Shown here piece after piece: positions 41,790-50,725 of a stretch of 64,000 bases of DNA. The translations under genes and the position numbers were made by a program. This DNA comes from Rufibacter sp. LB8. Lineage in GTDB: Bacteria > Bacteroidota > Bacteroidia > Cytophagales > Hymenobacteraceae. Position 1 is the stretch's first letter, and every line of letters starts with the position of its first letter. The notes beneath the pieces are model-generated. The model was not told where the DNA came from. It did not search any database and saw nothing but the letters and a program-made list of their open reading frames with translations. The DNA lies in assembly GCF_014876185.1 (NCBI RefSeq), contig NZ_JADALJ010000001.1:4465001-4529000 (forward strand). Direction: 5' to 3'.

Positions 41790-42650
41790 ATGAAGTTGAA
41801 ATTTTTATTGGTACTACTCATGCTGGTAGTATCCTGCGCCACCACGGTGGGGCAAACGTTGAACGCCATAAAAGACAGCCTGTACCTGCAACAGGTGCAA
41901 GACCAGAAAGGCCCCGCCAAAGTGCTGCACGCAGAACCGCTGTACATTGATTTAATCAGAGACCTGGGCGCCAGAAAAGGGGAGAAGGAATGGAACCTGG
42001 GCTTCGGGCTCACAGACAATCTCAAATTTGACTCCTATGAAGCCCTGATTGAGTATGAATGGGCCCCCATAGACCGCCTGGGCCTGGAAGTGGAATTGCC
42101 GCTCACCTTCTATTCGCCGCTGAGCGGTACCAAAAGGGAGGAGGTGCCCTCCAACAGACTCAACAGCTTTAAGCTGGCCGCGCAATGGTCCTTTTTTGTG
42201 CATGAGAAAGCCGCTACTTCCATGGCCCTTGGCTATATCAATGAGTTAGAGTTGTCTGATTTCAGGAGTTTTGGCAGTCCCCTGCTCACCGGAAATGTGT
42301 ACAATCCGTTTCTGGTGGTGGCCAAGCGCTGGGGTTCTAATTTTCATTCGTTGCTGTACACCGGCCCTAAGTTTGAGCAGCAGTTCCAGGCCAAAAAGTG
42401 GCACACGGTGTATGACATCAACACCAGTTTCCATTACATGATATCGGGCACTAGAAATTTTCTGGGGGTGGAGTTCAACAAAACAGTACAGCACCAAGAC
42501 TTTGACATGACCATACGGCCCCAGATGCGGGTTGGCATAGCCGATAACTTAATGGTGGGCATTGTGGCCGGCATTCCGGTGAGCCGGGAGAATGAGCGGT
42601 TCAGTTCGTTTGTGAGGCTTATCTGGGAACCCGCCCATAAAACCAGGTAA
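41790..42650 (+). CDS. Outer-membrane beta-barrel-like protein, unknown function (pair member 2)
   Basis: 286 residues with a signal peptide ending ATTVGQ. A strikingly conserved-looking block HAEPLYIDLIRDLGARKGEK begins near residue 47 and is followed by alternating amphipathic strands (WNLGFGLTDNLKFDSYEALI, RLGLEVELPLTFYSP, TRNFLGVEFNKTVQ, MRVGIADNLMVGIVAGIP) typical of an outer-membrane barrel. The ending RFSSFVRLIWEP fits a terminal strand. It forms a two-gene unit with the preceding acidic small protein; the role is unknown. Confidence 0.7.
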   Translation: MKLKFLLVLLMLVVSCATTVGQTLNAIKDSLYLQQVQDQKGPAKVLHAEPLYIDLIRDLGARKGEKEWNLGFGLTDNLKFDSYEALIEYEWAPIDRLGLEVELPLTFYSPLSGTKREEVPSNRLNSFKLAAQWSFFVHEKAATSMALGYINELELSDFRSFGSPLLTGNVYNPFLVVAKRWGSNFHSLLYTGPKFEQQFQAKKWHTVYDINTSFHYMISGTRNFLGVEFNKTVQHQDFDMTIRPQMRVGIADNLMVGIVAGIPVSRENERFSSFVRLIWEPAHKTR

Positions 42651-42661
42651 CCAGAAAGTAC

Positions 42662-42743
42662 CAGCCGCGAAGCACGTTTAGGTAAAGGCAGTTCACCAGA
42701 AGGAGAGCTGAAATCCTGGCCGTGCTTCGCGGCTGAATTTTTT
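42662..42743 (+). terminator. Terminator with long loop after the beta-barrel gene
   Basis: A perfect 15-bp stem (CAGCCGCGAAGCACG and CGTGCTTCGCGGCTG) with a 44-base loop is followed by AATTTTTTT. It starts 12 bases after the stop. Confidence 0.8.
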
Positions 42744-42758
42744 GTGGTTATGAAAAGC

Positions 42759-43649
42759 CTACCGTGCAAAAGGCTGCAGGTGTTGCCACAGCAAAATGGC
42801 GATAAACGCCGCGCTCATGCTTAGACTGGAGACTTGGTTCATACGCATGGTCTGTTCAAAACTGGCGGCGGCGGCATTTTTTCTCACCTGCAGCACCCAG
42901 CGCGTGAACACCAGCACCACCGGCCCGGTGCAGGCCAGAAAAAGAAGGCTGTGCGTGTTTTCCTGCCGAAGCCAATACGTGTACAGCAACACCGCCGTGG
43001 CCACCACCAAACTAACCGCCGCAAACTGAAACGTGCCCCACAACCCTAATGTCAGACTGAGGGTTTTGTCGCCGCGCTGGGCGTCTTCTTTGTGTTGGTA
43101 CACCTGGGTGAGTGGGTAAGAGCCGCAGAGAAACAAAGAACTCACCAGCGCCAGCAGCAAATTTGTATGCACCTGAATGTCAGATAAAGCCACGCCGGCA
43201 CCCAACTGCACCATCACAAACGTAAACGCACCCTGGAACACCACCACCACTATTGTGCTCAGGTACGGGTATTTCTTCAGCCTGATTTTGTCATAACTGT
43301 ACGCCTTTGACACCAGCAGATACACCAGCACCAGCAAGGCAAATGCCCAGGACAAAACCAAGCCCAGTAGCAATGCCGCTACATCAAACCCCACCACCAA
43401 CCAGTACAATTGCTGGTTTACTTTGGGCGGATTCTTGAGGCCGCCAATGCTGCCTTCGTCACGGTCATAATAAGAATTGTAGCCATTGCTGGCGGGGTAC
43501 ACCAACACGTGCAAGATGAAAAACACCAGGGCGGCGCGCCAGAAAGAAACCTCGGTAGCCGCGCTCAGCGCAAACCAGAAAATGGGCATCAAAAACAACG
43601 AGAACGGAATGCGCAGCAATTTCACCGCATCTGACCAAGATTGTTTCAT
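42759..43649 (-). CDS. UbiA-family prenyltransferase
   Basis: 296 residues from the ATG at 43649; the long upstream open frame overlaps the methyltransferase gene and is discarded. Eight or nine hydrophobic segments are visible. The first Asp-rich motif is NGYNSYYDRDEGSIGG near residue 60. The second is Y-QHKEDAQRGDKTLSLTLG near 190, as in polyprenyl aromatic transferases (UbiA, MenA). The acceptor is unknown. Start and stop overlap the upstream methyltransferase gene by 4 bases, implying coupled translation and a shared pathway, probably quinone or prenyl-lipid modification in the inner membrane. Confidence 0.85.
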   Translation of the reverse strand: MKQSWSDAVKLLRIPFSLFLMPIFWFALSAATEVSFWRAALVFFILHVLVYPASNGYNSYYDRDEGSIGGLKNPPKVNQQLYWLVVGFDVAALLLGLVLSWAFALLVLVYLLVSKAYSYDKIRLKKYPYLSTIVVVVFQGAFTFVMVQLGAGVALSDIQVHTNLLLALVSSLFLCGSYPLTQVYQHKEDAQRGDKTLSLTLGLWGTFQFAAVSLVVATAVLLYTYWLRQENTHSLLFLACTGPVVLVFTRWVLQVRKNAAAASFEQTMRMNQVSSLSMSAAFIAILLWQHLQPFAR

Positions 43650-44443
43650 GCCTGTGCCGGGGGAGTAGGGTAGCCAATGAGATACAGAATGCCAGTGCCT
43701 GTCCAGTGCCGCGCGCGACCAATCTGCCAAGTGTAATGCGGGGCGTTCAGATTGTTTACCATTTTCTGCAGATGCGCCGGCGTGTAGAGCCGCAAAATAG
43801 ACACGGTACCATCCCAGACCACGCCTAACGGGATCAACGGGAGTACATAGGTGAAGAACAGGCGGCTCCAGGTAAACGGCCTGATGAACGGCGTAATGAC
43901 CAGAATCAACCACGGGAAAACCAGCCAGGCCAGCAGAATCTCGTGCCAGTGCTTGCCGGCGCCTTCAAACACGCCAATGCCCTGGTTCTGCCGTACGGCA
44001 TCTTGCAGAATGGCCTGCGCCGTGTCTGGCCTGAAATGATGGAACGCCGAAAAAACCGTCCGGAAACCAGTTAGATGCGGCGGTACGGCTGTGGCATCTA
44101 CTGCTTCAGGTTCAAAGGTAATGGCGCCGTTAGACTGCGTGTGCAGGTACGCATAGGCCTCAGGGTTGGGAAATTTGTCTGTGAGCGTGACGGTGAGGCG
44201 TTGGTTGGAGAGTTTTTCCAATTCCTGCCAGACTTGCAACATGCCACCGCCCGCGCCCGAGGCCAGGTCCAGTAAGTGGGTCTGTTGCGTGGCCTGCAAG
44301 GCGTTCTGCAGCAAAGGCACAATGGGTTTGTACACGCCCAGCCACGTAATCATGAACCGGAGCACATCCATCATACCCTGGCGCACCGCGTGCGGAAACC
44401 AAGCCTGGTCTTCCAGTTCAAATAGGTGCCAGCGTTGCTGCAT
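43646..44443 (-). CDS. Class I SAM methyltransferase with C-terminal membrane segments
   Basis: 265 residues, ATG at 44443 chosen over the TTG three codons upstream. SAM motif I is LLDLASGAGGGMLQVW near 65; later motifs LTVTLTDKFPNP and FRTVFSAFHHF follow in order. Near residues 170-215 two hydrophobic spans (ILLAWLVFPWLILVITPFI and LFFTYVLPLIPLGVVW) anchor it in the membrane, which is uncommon for this fold. The 4-base overlap with the UbiA-like gene suggests that the two act on the same lipid or quinone. Confidence 0.75.
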   Translation of the reverse strand: MQQRWHLFELEDQAWFPHAVRQGMMDVLRFMITWLGVYKPIVPLLQNALQATQQTHLLDLASGAGGGMLQVWQELEKLSNQRLTVTLTDKFPNPEAYAYLHTQSNGAITFEPEAVDATAVPPHLTGFRTVFSAFHHFRPDTAQAILQDAVRQNQGIGVFEGAGKHWHEILLAWLVFPWLILVITPFIRPFTWSRLFFTYVLPLIPLGVVWDGTVSILRLYTPAHLQKMVNNLNAPHYTWQIGRARHWTGTGILYLIGYPTPPAQA

Positions 44444-44562
44444 GCAGAACAATAGGTTAGGGGTAGTAAAGAAACACGTTTTACGGGAATAAACGGCAGG
44501 TGTAATTGCGCTTCCCTTGAAATAGCAATCGTCTTAGAAAATTGTTTTGTAAGAGGACCTTG

Positions 44563-44613
44563 GATTTTCCGTTTTCGGGCTCATTTCCAGAAATGAGCCC
44601 GAAAACGGAAAAT
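44563..44613. repeat. Palindrome copy, near perfect with extended arms
   Basis: ATTTTCCGTTTTCGGGCTC and GAGCCCGAAAACGGAAAAT form a near-perfect palindrome with extended pairing. Confidence 0.9.
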
Positions 44614-44666
44614 TTTAGTGACAACCCAGCGTGCTTTTTTTCTGGTGAAGCGCTTAGGGCCAGCGC

Positions 44667-44708
44667 ATAAAAAAGCCCGGTCCGGCAAACACCAGATCAG
44701 GCTTTTCT
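44667..44708 (-). terminator. Terminator of the 140-residue lipoprotein gene
   Basis: On the minus strand an imperfect stem (AAAGCCTGATCTGG with CCGGACCGGGCTTT) ends in a T run, 17 bases after the stop. Confidence 0.65.
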
Positions 44709-44724
44709 ATGGATGCAAAACTGC

Positions 44725-45147
44725 TTACTCTGCTTTCAACGTCAACGTAGAACCGTCTGGGGCTTGCAGTTTGAGGTCGTCTTCGTCAATCTCGGTGACC
44801 TTAAAGTTCTCGCTCACGCTGTTGCCGCTGTAGGTAAGTGCCAGGTTTTTGGCGGCATCATCATAGGCCCAGGTGCCATTGGCGCTCTGCGATTCAGAGG
44901 TCTGCGTAAAGTTTCCGTTCGCGAAGAATTGGATCTGCTGCTGCTTTTCTTCGCTGGAGAGGCTTTCTTTGTCGCCGGCGGCGTTGGTTTCTTTGCTGGC
45001 TTTCCAGACTTTGCTGGTGGCGCCCGAAATCATGCTGGGGCTGCCTGCTTCCTGCTTTTTGTTGCAGCTAAAAGACAAAACGCTCAGGCACAACACCAGC
45101 AGGTAGGTCAGGCTCACTTTCACGGGCACGGCAAATACATTTTTCAT
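44725..45147 (-). CDS. Lipocalin-like lipoprotein
   Basis: 140 residues with a lipobox (LVLCLSVLSFSCNKKQ). The mature part has the short lipocalin-like pattern KVWKASKE, QQIQFFANGNFTQTSESQSANGTWAYDDAAKNLALTYSG split over strands and a C-terminal strand DDLKLQAPDGSTLTLKAE, as in small Bacteroidota lipocalin-like domains. It probably sits in the inner leaflet of the outer membrane. Ligand unknown. Confidence 0.72.
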   Translation of the reverse strand: MKNVFAVPVKVSLTYLLVLCLSVLSFSCNKKQEAGSPSMISGATSKVWKASKETNAAGDKESLSSEEKQQQIQFFANGNFTQTSESQSANGTWAYDDAAKNLALTYSGNSVSENFKVTEIDEDDLKLQAPDGSTLTLKAE

Positions 45148-45335
45148 AGTTCTTGGTTTAGGTTCGGTACAACTCTGGCAAGCCCTTCTGGCCGACCGAG
45201 AATTCTTACGTGCAGATGCCGTTACAGTTTTGAAAATAGAAAAAACCTATCTGCCAAGCCGCCGTAAGAAATACCTTGTAAATCAGCCCTGTAAAAGTTT
45301 ATGGGGCCGCGCCAACCTGACACAAGACTAAAACT

Positions 45336-45602
45336 ATGGGACTATTTGATTTTCTAAAAAAGGGCGAGGAAAAACCGGTGCCAGCGCCAATGGCCAAACC
45401 AGTTGCCACCCCAGCGCCCGCTCCGGCCGCTGCCGCCACAGATACCTACACCGTGAAAAGCGGCGATTCACTTTCTAAAATAGCCAAGAATTTTTACGGC
45501 GATGCCCAGAAATGGCACAAGATCCATGAGGCCAACCTGGACCAGATCAAGAACCCCGACCTTATTGAAGTGGGTTGGGTGCTTAAAATCCCCAAAGCTT
45601 AA
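45336..45602 (+). CDS. LysM domain protein
   Basis: 88 residues, no signal peptide. A short Pro/Ala linker (about 15-35) leads to a single C-terminal LysM domain: DTYTVKSGDSLSKIAKNFYG, then AQKWHKIHEANLDQIKNPDLIEVGWVLKIP. It matches the small LysM/BON-less relatives of YgaU. Cytoplasmic or cell-envelope location is unclear. A terminator follows directly. Confidence 0.85.
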   Translation: MGLFDFLKKGEEKPVPAPMAKPVATPAPAPAAAATDTYTVKSGDSLSKIAKNFYGDAQKWHKIHEANLDQIKNPDLIEVGWVLKIPKA

Positions 45603-45633
45603 TTCAAGATTTTTTAGGTTTGTTTGTAGAGGA

Positions 45634-45666
45634 AAGAGTCCTGGCCCAGAGCCGGGGCTCTTTTTC
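45634..45666 (+). terminator. Terminator of the LysM gene
   Basis: GAGTCCTGGC and GCCGGGGCTC stem with a run of T. Confidence 0.78.
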
Positions 45667-45707
45667 TGTTTTAGCGCTTCAACTTTTCTGTTATCCCTCT
45701 CGTGCTT

Positions 45708-45750
45708 TTCCGTTTTCGGGCTCATTTCTGGAAATGAGCCCGAAAACGCA
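45708..45750. repeat. Palindrome copy between convergent genes
   Basis: TTCCGTTTTCGGGCTCATTTC, then AATGAGCCCGAAAACGCA; the inner arms are perfect. Confidence 0.88.
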
Positions 45751-45786
45751 CCTTCAGGTAGGGGTGCATTTCGCGTAAAACAAAAC

Positions 45787-45823
45787 CGCCTTTCGCTTCT
45801 GAAACACAGAAAGGAAAGGCGGA
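45787..45823 (-). terminator. Terminator of the GNAT gene
   Basis: CCGCCTTTC and GAAAGGCGG arms; the minus strand continues TTTTGTTTT. Confidence 0.7.
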
Positions 45824-45846
45824 TTTGCTGTTGGGTGCTGCTTGCA

Positions 45847-46110
45847 TCAGCCGGGGTTTCGTTCTAAATAACTGGCCACGGCCTTGCAGGTGGCGCGCAC
45901 TTGAAAACCGTTTTCGGCGGCATAGTCCAAACCGTGCTTGATTAATTCATCTGCCAGGCCCTTGCCCCGGTACTCCTTCTCAATGAACGTATGCTGAAAG
46001 TCCATGATATCAGGCTCAGGCGTGGCGTAGGCCAATTCTCCTATCTCTTCATTGTTGAGAAAGGCGGTAAATTGTTGGTACTCTTCATCATGCTGAATAT
46101 CTAAAGACAT
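45847..46110 (-). CDS. Small GNAT-like N-acetyltransferase (YjdJ type)
   Basis: 87 residues from the ATG at 46110 (the TTG eight codons upstream is not needed). The single short acetyltransferase fold shows EIGELAYATPEPDIMDFQHTFIEKEYRGKGLADEL in two parts, with the acetyl-CoA pyrophosphate loop YRGKGLADEL, and ends with the helix AVASYLERNPG. These mini-GNATs are widespread and acetylate unknown small substrates or protein termini. Confidence 0.88.
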   Translation of the reverse strand: MSLDIQHDEEYQQFTAFLNNEEIGELAYATPEPDIMDFQHTFIEKEYRGKGLADELIKHGLDYAAENGFQVRATCKAVASYLERNPG

Positions 46111-46349
46111 ACGGGTATCCTTTACGTGAAACAAAGCCTGTGCCCATTACCCAGGTCTGTCTTTTTGTACCTGTTTTTTCTTAAAAGGTTGAGGCCAAAA
46201 AGGCGTGAAACACGCTCAGATTTACTTTTGAGGCCGTAACAAGGCTTTCTACTCAAATATTTTTATGTTAAGCACAAAACCTCTTACTACCGTTATATCT
46301 GTTTCTTGTCAGCTTGCTGTTTTACGTTTTTGAAATCTACCGCACCAAG

Positions 46350-46382
46350 CAAAAAAAAGGAGCCTACAAGGCTCCTTTTATA
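46350..46382 (-). terminator. Terminator hairpin enclosing the acs stop codon
   Basis: On the minus strand AAAAGGAGCC and GGCTCCTTTT pair around a loop that contains the TAG stop, and a T run follows. The acs coding sequence therefore ends inside its own terminator. Confidence 0.85.
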
Positions 46383-48262
46383 ATTTCATCTACAATGGGC
46401 GGGTCCAGCAGCGTGCTGGTGTCTCCCAGGTTGCTGGTTTCCCCTTCGGCTACTTTGCGTAAAATGCGCCGCATGATCTTGCCCGAACGAGTCTTGGGCA
46501 GGCCGCTCACAATCTGAATTTTGTCGGGCTTCGCTATTTTTCCTATTTGGTCCACCACGGTTTCAATCACCTCAGCGCGTAGGTGCTCATGGCTCTGCGG
46601 AATCTCGTCACCGCAGACCACGAAGGCGTATATGCCCTGGCCTTTCACATCGTGCGGGTAGCCCACCACGGCGCTCTCCACAATGTGTTTGTTCTGGTTG
46701 ATGGCGTTCTCAATCTCGGCGGTGCCAAAACGGTGGCCCGACACGTTAATCACGTCATCTACGCGGCCAATAATGCGCCACAGGCCGTCTTTGTCGCGCT
46801 TGGCGCCGTCACCGGTGAAGTACAGGCCTTTGTAGGCGCTGAAATAGCTTTGGCGGCAGCGCTCATGGTCGCCGTACGTGGTGCGTATAATGCCCGGCCA
46901 CGGAAACTTCATGCACAGGTAGCCTTCCACTTCGTTCTCCAGAATTTCCTTTCCTTCCTGGTCTACCAGCAGCGGCTGCACGCCTGGCAGCGCGAAGCCC
47001 GCGTGGCTGGGTTTTGACGGCGTAATGCCCGCCAAAGAACTGAGCATGATGCCGGCTGTCTCGGTTTGCCACCAGGTGTCTACCACCGGGCAGCGCTCTT
47101 TGCCCACGTGAATGTGGTACCAATGCCAGGCTTCTTCATTAATGGGTTCACCCACCGAGCCCAGCACTTTCAAAGAATCCAGACTATAAGATAACACGTG
47201 GTCCAGGCCGGAAGCCATCAAAGACCTGATGGCGGTAGGCGCGGTGTAGAAAATGTTCACGCCGAATTTGTCAATCACCTGCCAGAAACGGCCCGGGTCT
47301 GGGAACGTGGGCACGCCCTCAAACATTAAACTGGTTGCCCCAGACAACAACGGACCATACAGCAAATAGGAGTGACCGGTAATCCAACCCACATCGGCAG
47401 TACACCAGTAAATGTCGCTTTCCTCGTATTGGAACACGTTTCTAAACGTGTAATCTGTATAGACCATGTAGCCGCCGCAGGTGTGTACTACGCCTTTGGG
47501 TTTGCCGGTGGAGCCTGAGGTGTACAAGATGAAGAGCATGTCTTCTGCATCCATTTCCTCTGCGGGGCAGTTTTTGTCAACGTGCTCTAGTTCTTCGTGG
47601 TACCAGACATCACGGCCTTCCACCATGTTCACGGCCCAGCCCACGCGGTCTACCACCACCACTTTCTCCACGCTGGTGCAGTCTTCCAGGGCTTCGTCTA
47701 CCACGCGTTTCACGGGAATCTGCTTGGAGCCGCGGTTGAGTCCGTCTGAGGTGAGCACCACTTTGGCCTGGGCGTCATTGATTCTATCGGCCATGGCCGT
47801 ATGCGAGAAACCGGCGAAGATCACTGAATGCACCGCGCCAATCCTTGCACAGGCCAGCACGGCAAACGCCAACTCCGGAATCATGGGCATGTAGATGCAC
47901 ACGCGGTCGCCTTTCTGCACGCCGTTGCGCTTGAGAATGTTGGCCATCTGGCAGACTTTCTCGTGCAGTTCGCGGTAAGTGAAGCGTATGTAGCGTTCTT
48001 TGGGATCATTGGGTTCCCAGATGAGGGCCAGCTTGTTGCCGCGTTTCTCCAGGTGGCGGTCCAGGCAGTTCTCGGTGATGTTGAGCTTGCCGTTCACAAA
48101 CCATTTCACGTTGGGCTCCTCAAAGTTCCAGTCCAGCACTTTGTCCCACTTCTTTTTCCAGGTGAAATTCTCGGCAATGTTTCCCCAGAACTCCTCTGGG
48201 TTGTCAACGCTGTGTTGGTAGGCTTGCTGGTATTCTTCTAAAGATTTTATGCGGTAGTCCAT
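46364..48262 (-). CDS. acs: Acetyl-CoA synthetase (AMP-forming)
   Basis: 632 residues. Activates acetate with ATP and CoA. The AMP-binding loop YTSGSTGKPKGVVHT lies near residue 250; VDTWWQTETAGIM and YFTGDGAKRDKDGLW mark the adenylation site; and the C-terminal SGLPKTRSGKIMRR near 600 carries the lysine that is acetylated to switch the enzyme off in relatives. Directly upstream on the same strand are actP and a DUF485 gene, which fits acetate uptake followed by activation. A palindrome separates it from actP. Confidence 0.97.
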   Translation of the reverse strand: MDYRIKSLEEYQQAYQHSVDNPEEFWGNIAENFTWKKKWDKVLDWNFEEPNVKWFVNGKLNITENCLDRHLEKRGNKLALIWEPNDPKERYIRFTYRELHEKVCQMANILKRNGVQKGDRVCIYMPMIPELAFAVLACARIGAVHSVIFAGFSHTAMADRINDAQAKVVLTSDGLNRGSKQIPVKRVVDEALEDCTSVEKVVVVDRVGWAVNMVEGRDVWYHEELEHVDKNCPAEEMDAEDMLFILYTSGSTGKPKGVVHTCGGYMVYTDYTFRNVFQYEESDIYWCTADVGWITGHSYLLYGPLLSGATSLMFEGVPTFPDPGRFWQVIDKFGVNIFYTAPTAIRSLMASGLDHVLSYSLDSLKVLGSVGEPINEEAWHWYHIHVGKERCPVVDTWWQTETAGIMLSSLAGITPSKPSHAGFALPGVQPLLVDQEGKEILENEVEGYLCMKFPWPGIIRTTYGDHERCRQSYFSAYKGLYFTGDGAKRDKDGLWRIIGRVDDVINVSGHRFGTAEIENAINQNKHIVESAVVGYPHDVKGQGIYAFVVCGDEIPQSHEHLRAEVIETVVDQIGKIAKPDKIQIVSGLPKTRSGKIMRRILRKVAEGETSNLGDTSTLLDPPIVDEIIKGAL

Positions 48263-48382
48263 GTTTGGTAGGTCAGGTTAGGCGGTTGGGATTGGGGTTT
48301 CCTCAAACTAAGGAAAGGAAAAATGATGGATTCTTTCTTCCGAAGGCAACTTATTAAAATTTTATCAAAAGTGCGCGGTTTT

Positions 48383-48426
48383 GTCCGTTTTCGGGCTCAT
48401 TTCCAGAAATGAGCCCGAAAACGGAA
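48383..48426. repeat. Palindrome copy, near perfect
   Basis: GTCCGTTTTCGGGCTCATTT and AATGAGCCCGAAAACGGA; outer pairing TCCG/CGGA. It begins 38 bases after the actP stop and lies between actP and acs. Confidence 0.9.
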
Positions 48427-48463
48427 ACTTACCTCTTTTTTGGTGAGGGGCAGAAGGCGAAGT

Positions 48464-50038
48464 TTACTCAGCGCCTACGCCTAAATACGTACGCAGTTTC
48501 TCAGATTCAAACTTGGCCGCCGCCGCCGGTTCTGGTTTTAACAGCGAGACAATAATGCCCACTAGGAAAGCGCTGGACATGGACACCAAGGCCGGATTTT
48601 TGAGCGGGAAAATAGCTTCAGGATAGCCCATAATGTCTACCATAATGGTTGGGCTGAGAACGATTAAAATCAACGAAAGTGCGGCCCCGGTCACAATGCT
48701 CCAGACCGCGCCCTGGGTGGTGAACTTCTTCCAGATAATGGACATAAGCAGGGCCGGGAAGTTAGCGCTGGCCGCAATGGAAAACGCCAGGCCCACCATA
48801 AACGCCACGTTCTGGCCCTTGAACACCAAGCCCAGCAGAATAGAAAGAATTCCCAAAGCAATGGTGGCCCGGCGGGCTACTTTCATTTCTCCTTTTTCGT
48901 CAGAAACGCCTTTTTTGAACACGTGCACATACAAATCATGCGAAATGCTGGACGCGCCCGACAAAGTCAAACCGGCCACCACGGCCAGAATGGTAGCGAA
49001 AGCCACGGCCGCAATAAAGCCCAGGAACGCGGTGCCGCCGGTCTGTTCGGCCAAAAGCAAAGCGGCCATGTTGCCGCCTTTGTCCAGGCCTTCAATGGCG
49101 GGTTTTCCCACCAAGGCCATGGCCGAAAAACCGATCAAAAACGTGAGCAGATAGAAATAGCCGATGAAACCCGTGGCCACAAACACTGATTTACGCGCGG
49201 CTTTGGCGTCTGGCACGGTGTAAAAACGCATGAGAATGTGCGGCAGGCCCGCGGTGCCCAGCATCAAGGCCAAACCCAGGGATAGCGCATCAAACGGATT
49301 GGTGATGTAGCCGCCCGGCGAAAGCATTGCCTGGCCGTACTGCGTGCTCACTGCTTCCAACAGATTGCCGGGGCTAAACCCGAACTTCGCCAAAGACAAA
49401 AGCACCAGCACCGTGGCGCCGCTCAACAACAACACCGCTTTAATAATCTGCACCCAGGTAGTGGCAATCATGCCGCCAAACAGCACATATAGGGTCATCA
49501 CCGCGCCCACAATCACCACGGCAATCTCGTATTCCAACCCAAACAAGGTCTTGATCAGGCCGCCGGCGCCCACCATTTGGGCAATCAGGTAAAATGAAAT
49601 AGTGAGCAAAGAACCCACCGAAGACGCAATTCTGATGGGTCGTTGCCGCAACCGATAGGCCACTACATCGGCGAAGGTATATTTGCCCAGGTTACGTAGC
49701 GGTTCGGCAATGAGGAACATGATCAAGGGCCAGCCCACCAGGAACCCGATGGAATAGATTAAGCCGTCATAGCCTTTGGTAGCCACCATGCCCGCAATGC
49801 CCAGAAAAGAAGCGGCGCTCATGTAGTCGCCGGCCAGGGCCAGACCGTTCTGGAACCCCGAGATGTTGCGCCCGGCGGCGTAGAACTCAGAACCGGTTTT
49901 GGTTTTTTTGGCGGCCCAGTAGGTAATGTACAGCGTAACGGCCACAAACAGGAAAAACATGGCAATGGAGACCGGGTTGGCGGTGCCCAAGGTAGAGGCA
50001 GTTGGCGTAGCCTGCAAAAGAACGAACGAAGAAAGCAT
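48464..50038 (-). CDS. actP: Cation/acetate symporter (SSS family)
   Basis: 524 residues, thirteen predicted membrane segments, sodium:solute symporter family. Family motifs include [31 protein letters not shown], and [19 protein letters not shown]. Takes up acetate, possibly with Na+. It follows a DUF485 protein by 36 bases on the same strand, the common yjcH-actP order. The downstream gene is acs. Confidence 0.95.
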   Translation of the reverse strand: MLSSFVLLQATPTASTLGTANPVSIAMFFLFVAVTLYITYWAAKKTKTGSEFYAAGRNISGFQNGLALAGDYMSAASFLGIAGMVATKGYDGLIYSIGFLVGWPLIMFLIAEPLRNLGKYTFADVVAYRLRQRPIRIASSVGSLLTISFYLIAQMVGAGGLIKTLFGLEYEIAVVIVGAVMTLYVLFGGMIATTWVQIIKAVLLLSGATVLVLLSLAKFGFSPGNLLEAVSTQYGQAMLSPGGYITNPFDALSLGLALMLGTAGLPHILMRFYTVPDAKAARKSVFVATGFIGYFYLLTFLIGFSAMALVGKPAIEGLDKGGNMAALLLAEQTGGTAFLGFIAAVAFATILAVVAGLTLSGASSISHDLYVHVFKKGVSDEKGEMKVARRATIALGILSILLGLVFKGQNVAFMVGLAFSIAASANFPALLMSIIWKKFTTQGAVWSIVTGAALSLILIVLSPTIMVDIMGYPEAIFPLKNPALVSMSSAFLVGIIVSLLKPEPAAAAKFESEKLRTYLGVGAE

Positions 50039-50074
50039 TGTTTGCGCGGGTGGTTAGTAGAGGTGGGAGTTCGG

Positions 50075-50392
50075 TCAGGAAATCTTGTTTTTGAGCTCTT
50101 CCACAGAGGCATCGTATTTGTTGTTCGCCCAGAAAACGTACACGCCCGTCAGGAGCCAGGCAAACAGAATAATACCCAGGCCCACGGGTATGGCCAGCGT
50201 GGTGTAGTCGCCAATTTTGGTGGCCAGCAGCTCTTTGTCAAACGCCACCAGCAGCAGAAACCCGAAGTACACCGCCAGCATGGCAAACGTGAGCACCAAT
50301 GACACCGACCACCGCTGCTTGACCAGTTTTTTGAAGGCGGCGCTCTCCAGAATGGCAGTTGAATTGGCTGATGGTTTAGGCTCGTTTTCCAT
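50075..50392 (-). CDS. DUF485 membrane protein (YjcH-like)
   Basis: 105 residues from the ATG at 50392. Two membrane segments are visible (LVLTFAMLAVYFGFLLLVAF and LAIPVGLGIILFAWLLTGVYV), followed by NNKYDASVEELKNKIS. DUF485 proteins sit beside actP in many bacteria; they are assumed to assist or modulate the symporter, but the mechanism is unknown. First gene of the acetate unit. Confidence 0.88.
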   Translation of the reverse strand: MENEPKPSANSTAILESAAFKKLVKQRWSVSLVLTFAMLAVYFGFLLLVAFDKELLATKIGDYTTLAIPVGLGIILFAWLLTGVYVFWANNKYDASVEELKNKIS

Positions 50393-50725
50393 GGATTGGT
50401 AGATTTTATAACCGGTGTAAGGTCTTCGGGCGAACAAGTGTTCGGGTAAAAACTATATATTCCAAATCTAATATGCTGATTTTTTGACGAATTGCCGCGG
50501 TATGGAATTTAAAAATATTATTTCAGAAGTGGTTTGACGAAGCGAAGCATAGAGCCGACTTTGGTTTTCCTGGCTTTTTATTTCCGTTTTCGGGCTCATT
50601 TCTGAAAACGGAGCCAAAAACGGAAGTAGAAACAGTAGATTTTTAGCCGATGGGAATTTAGAGGTGAGCAGAATTATTTACCTTTCGCGGCTGTTTCAAA
50701 AGAGAAAATTACCAAGATAAATACC
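50393..50725. other. 333-bp divergent gap
   Basis: Between the DUF485 gene and rnhB. It holds one palindrome and, near 50678, a TACCTTTC motif close to the -7 consensus for rnhB. No gene is seen. Confidence 0.55.
50581..50625. repeat. Palindrome copy in divergent gap
   Basis: TTCCGTTTTCGGGCTCATTTC and AACGGAGCCAAAAACGGAA. Confidence 0.85.
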
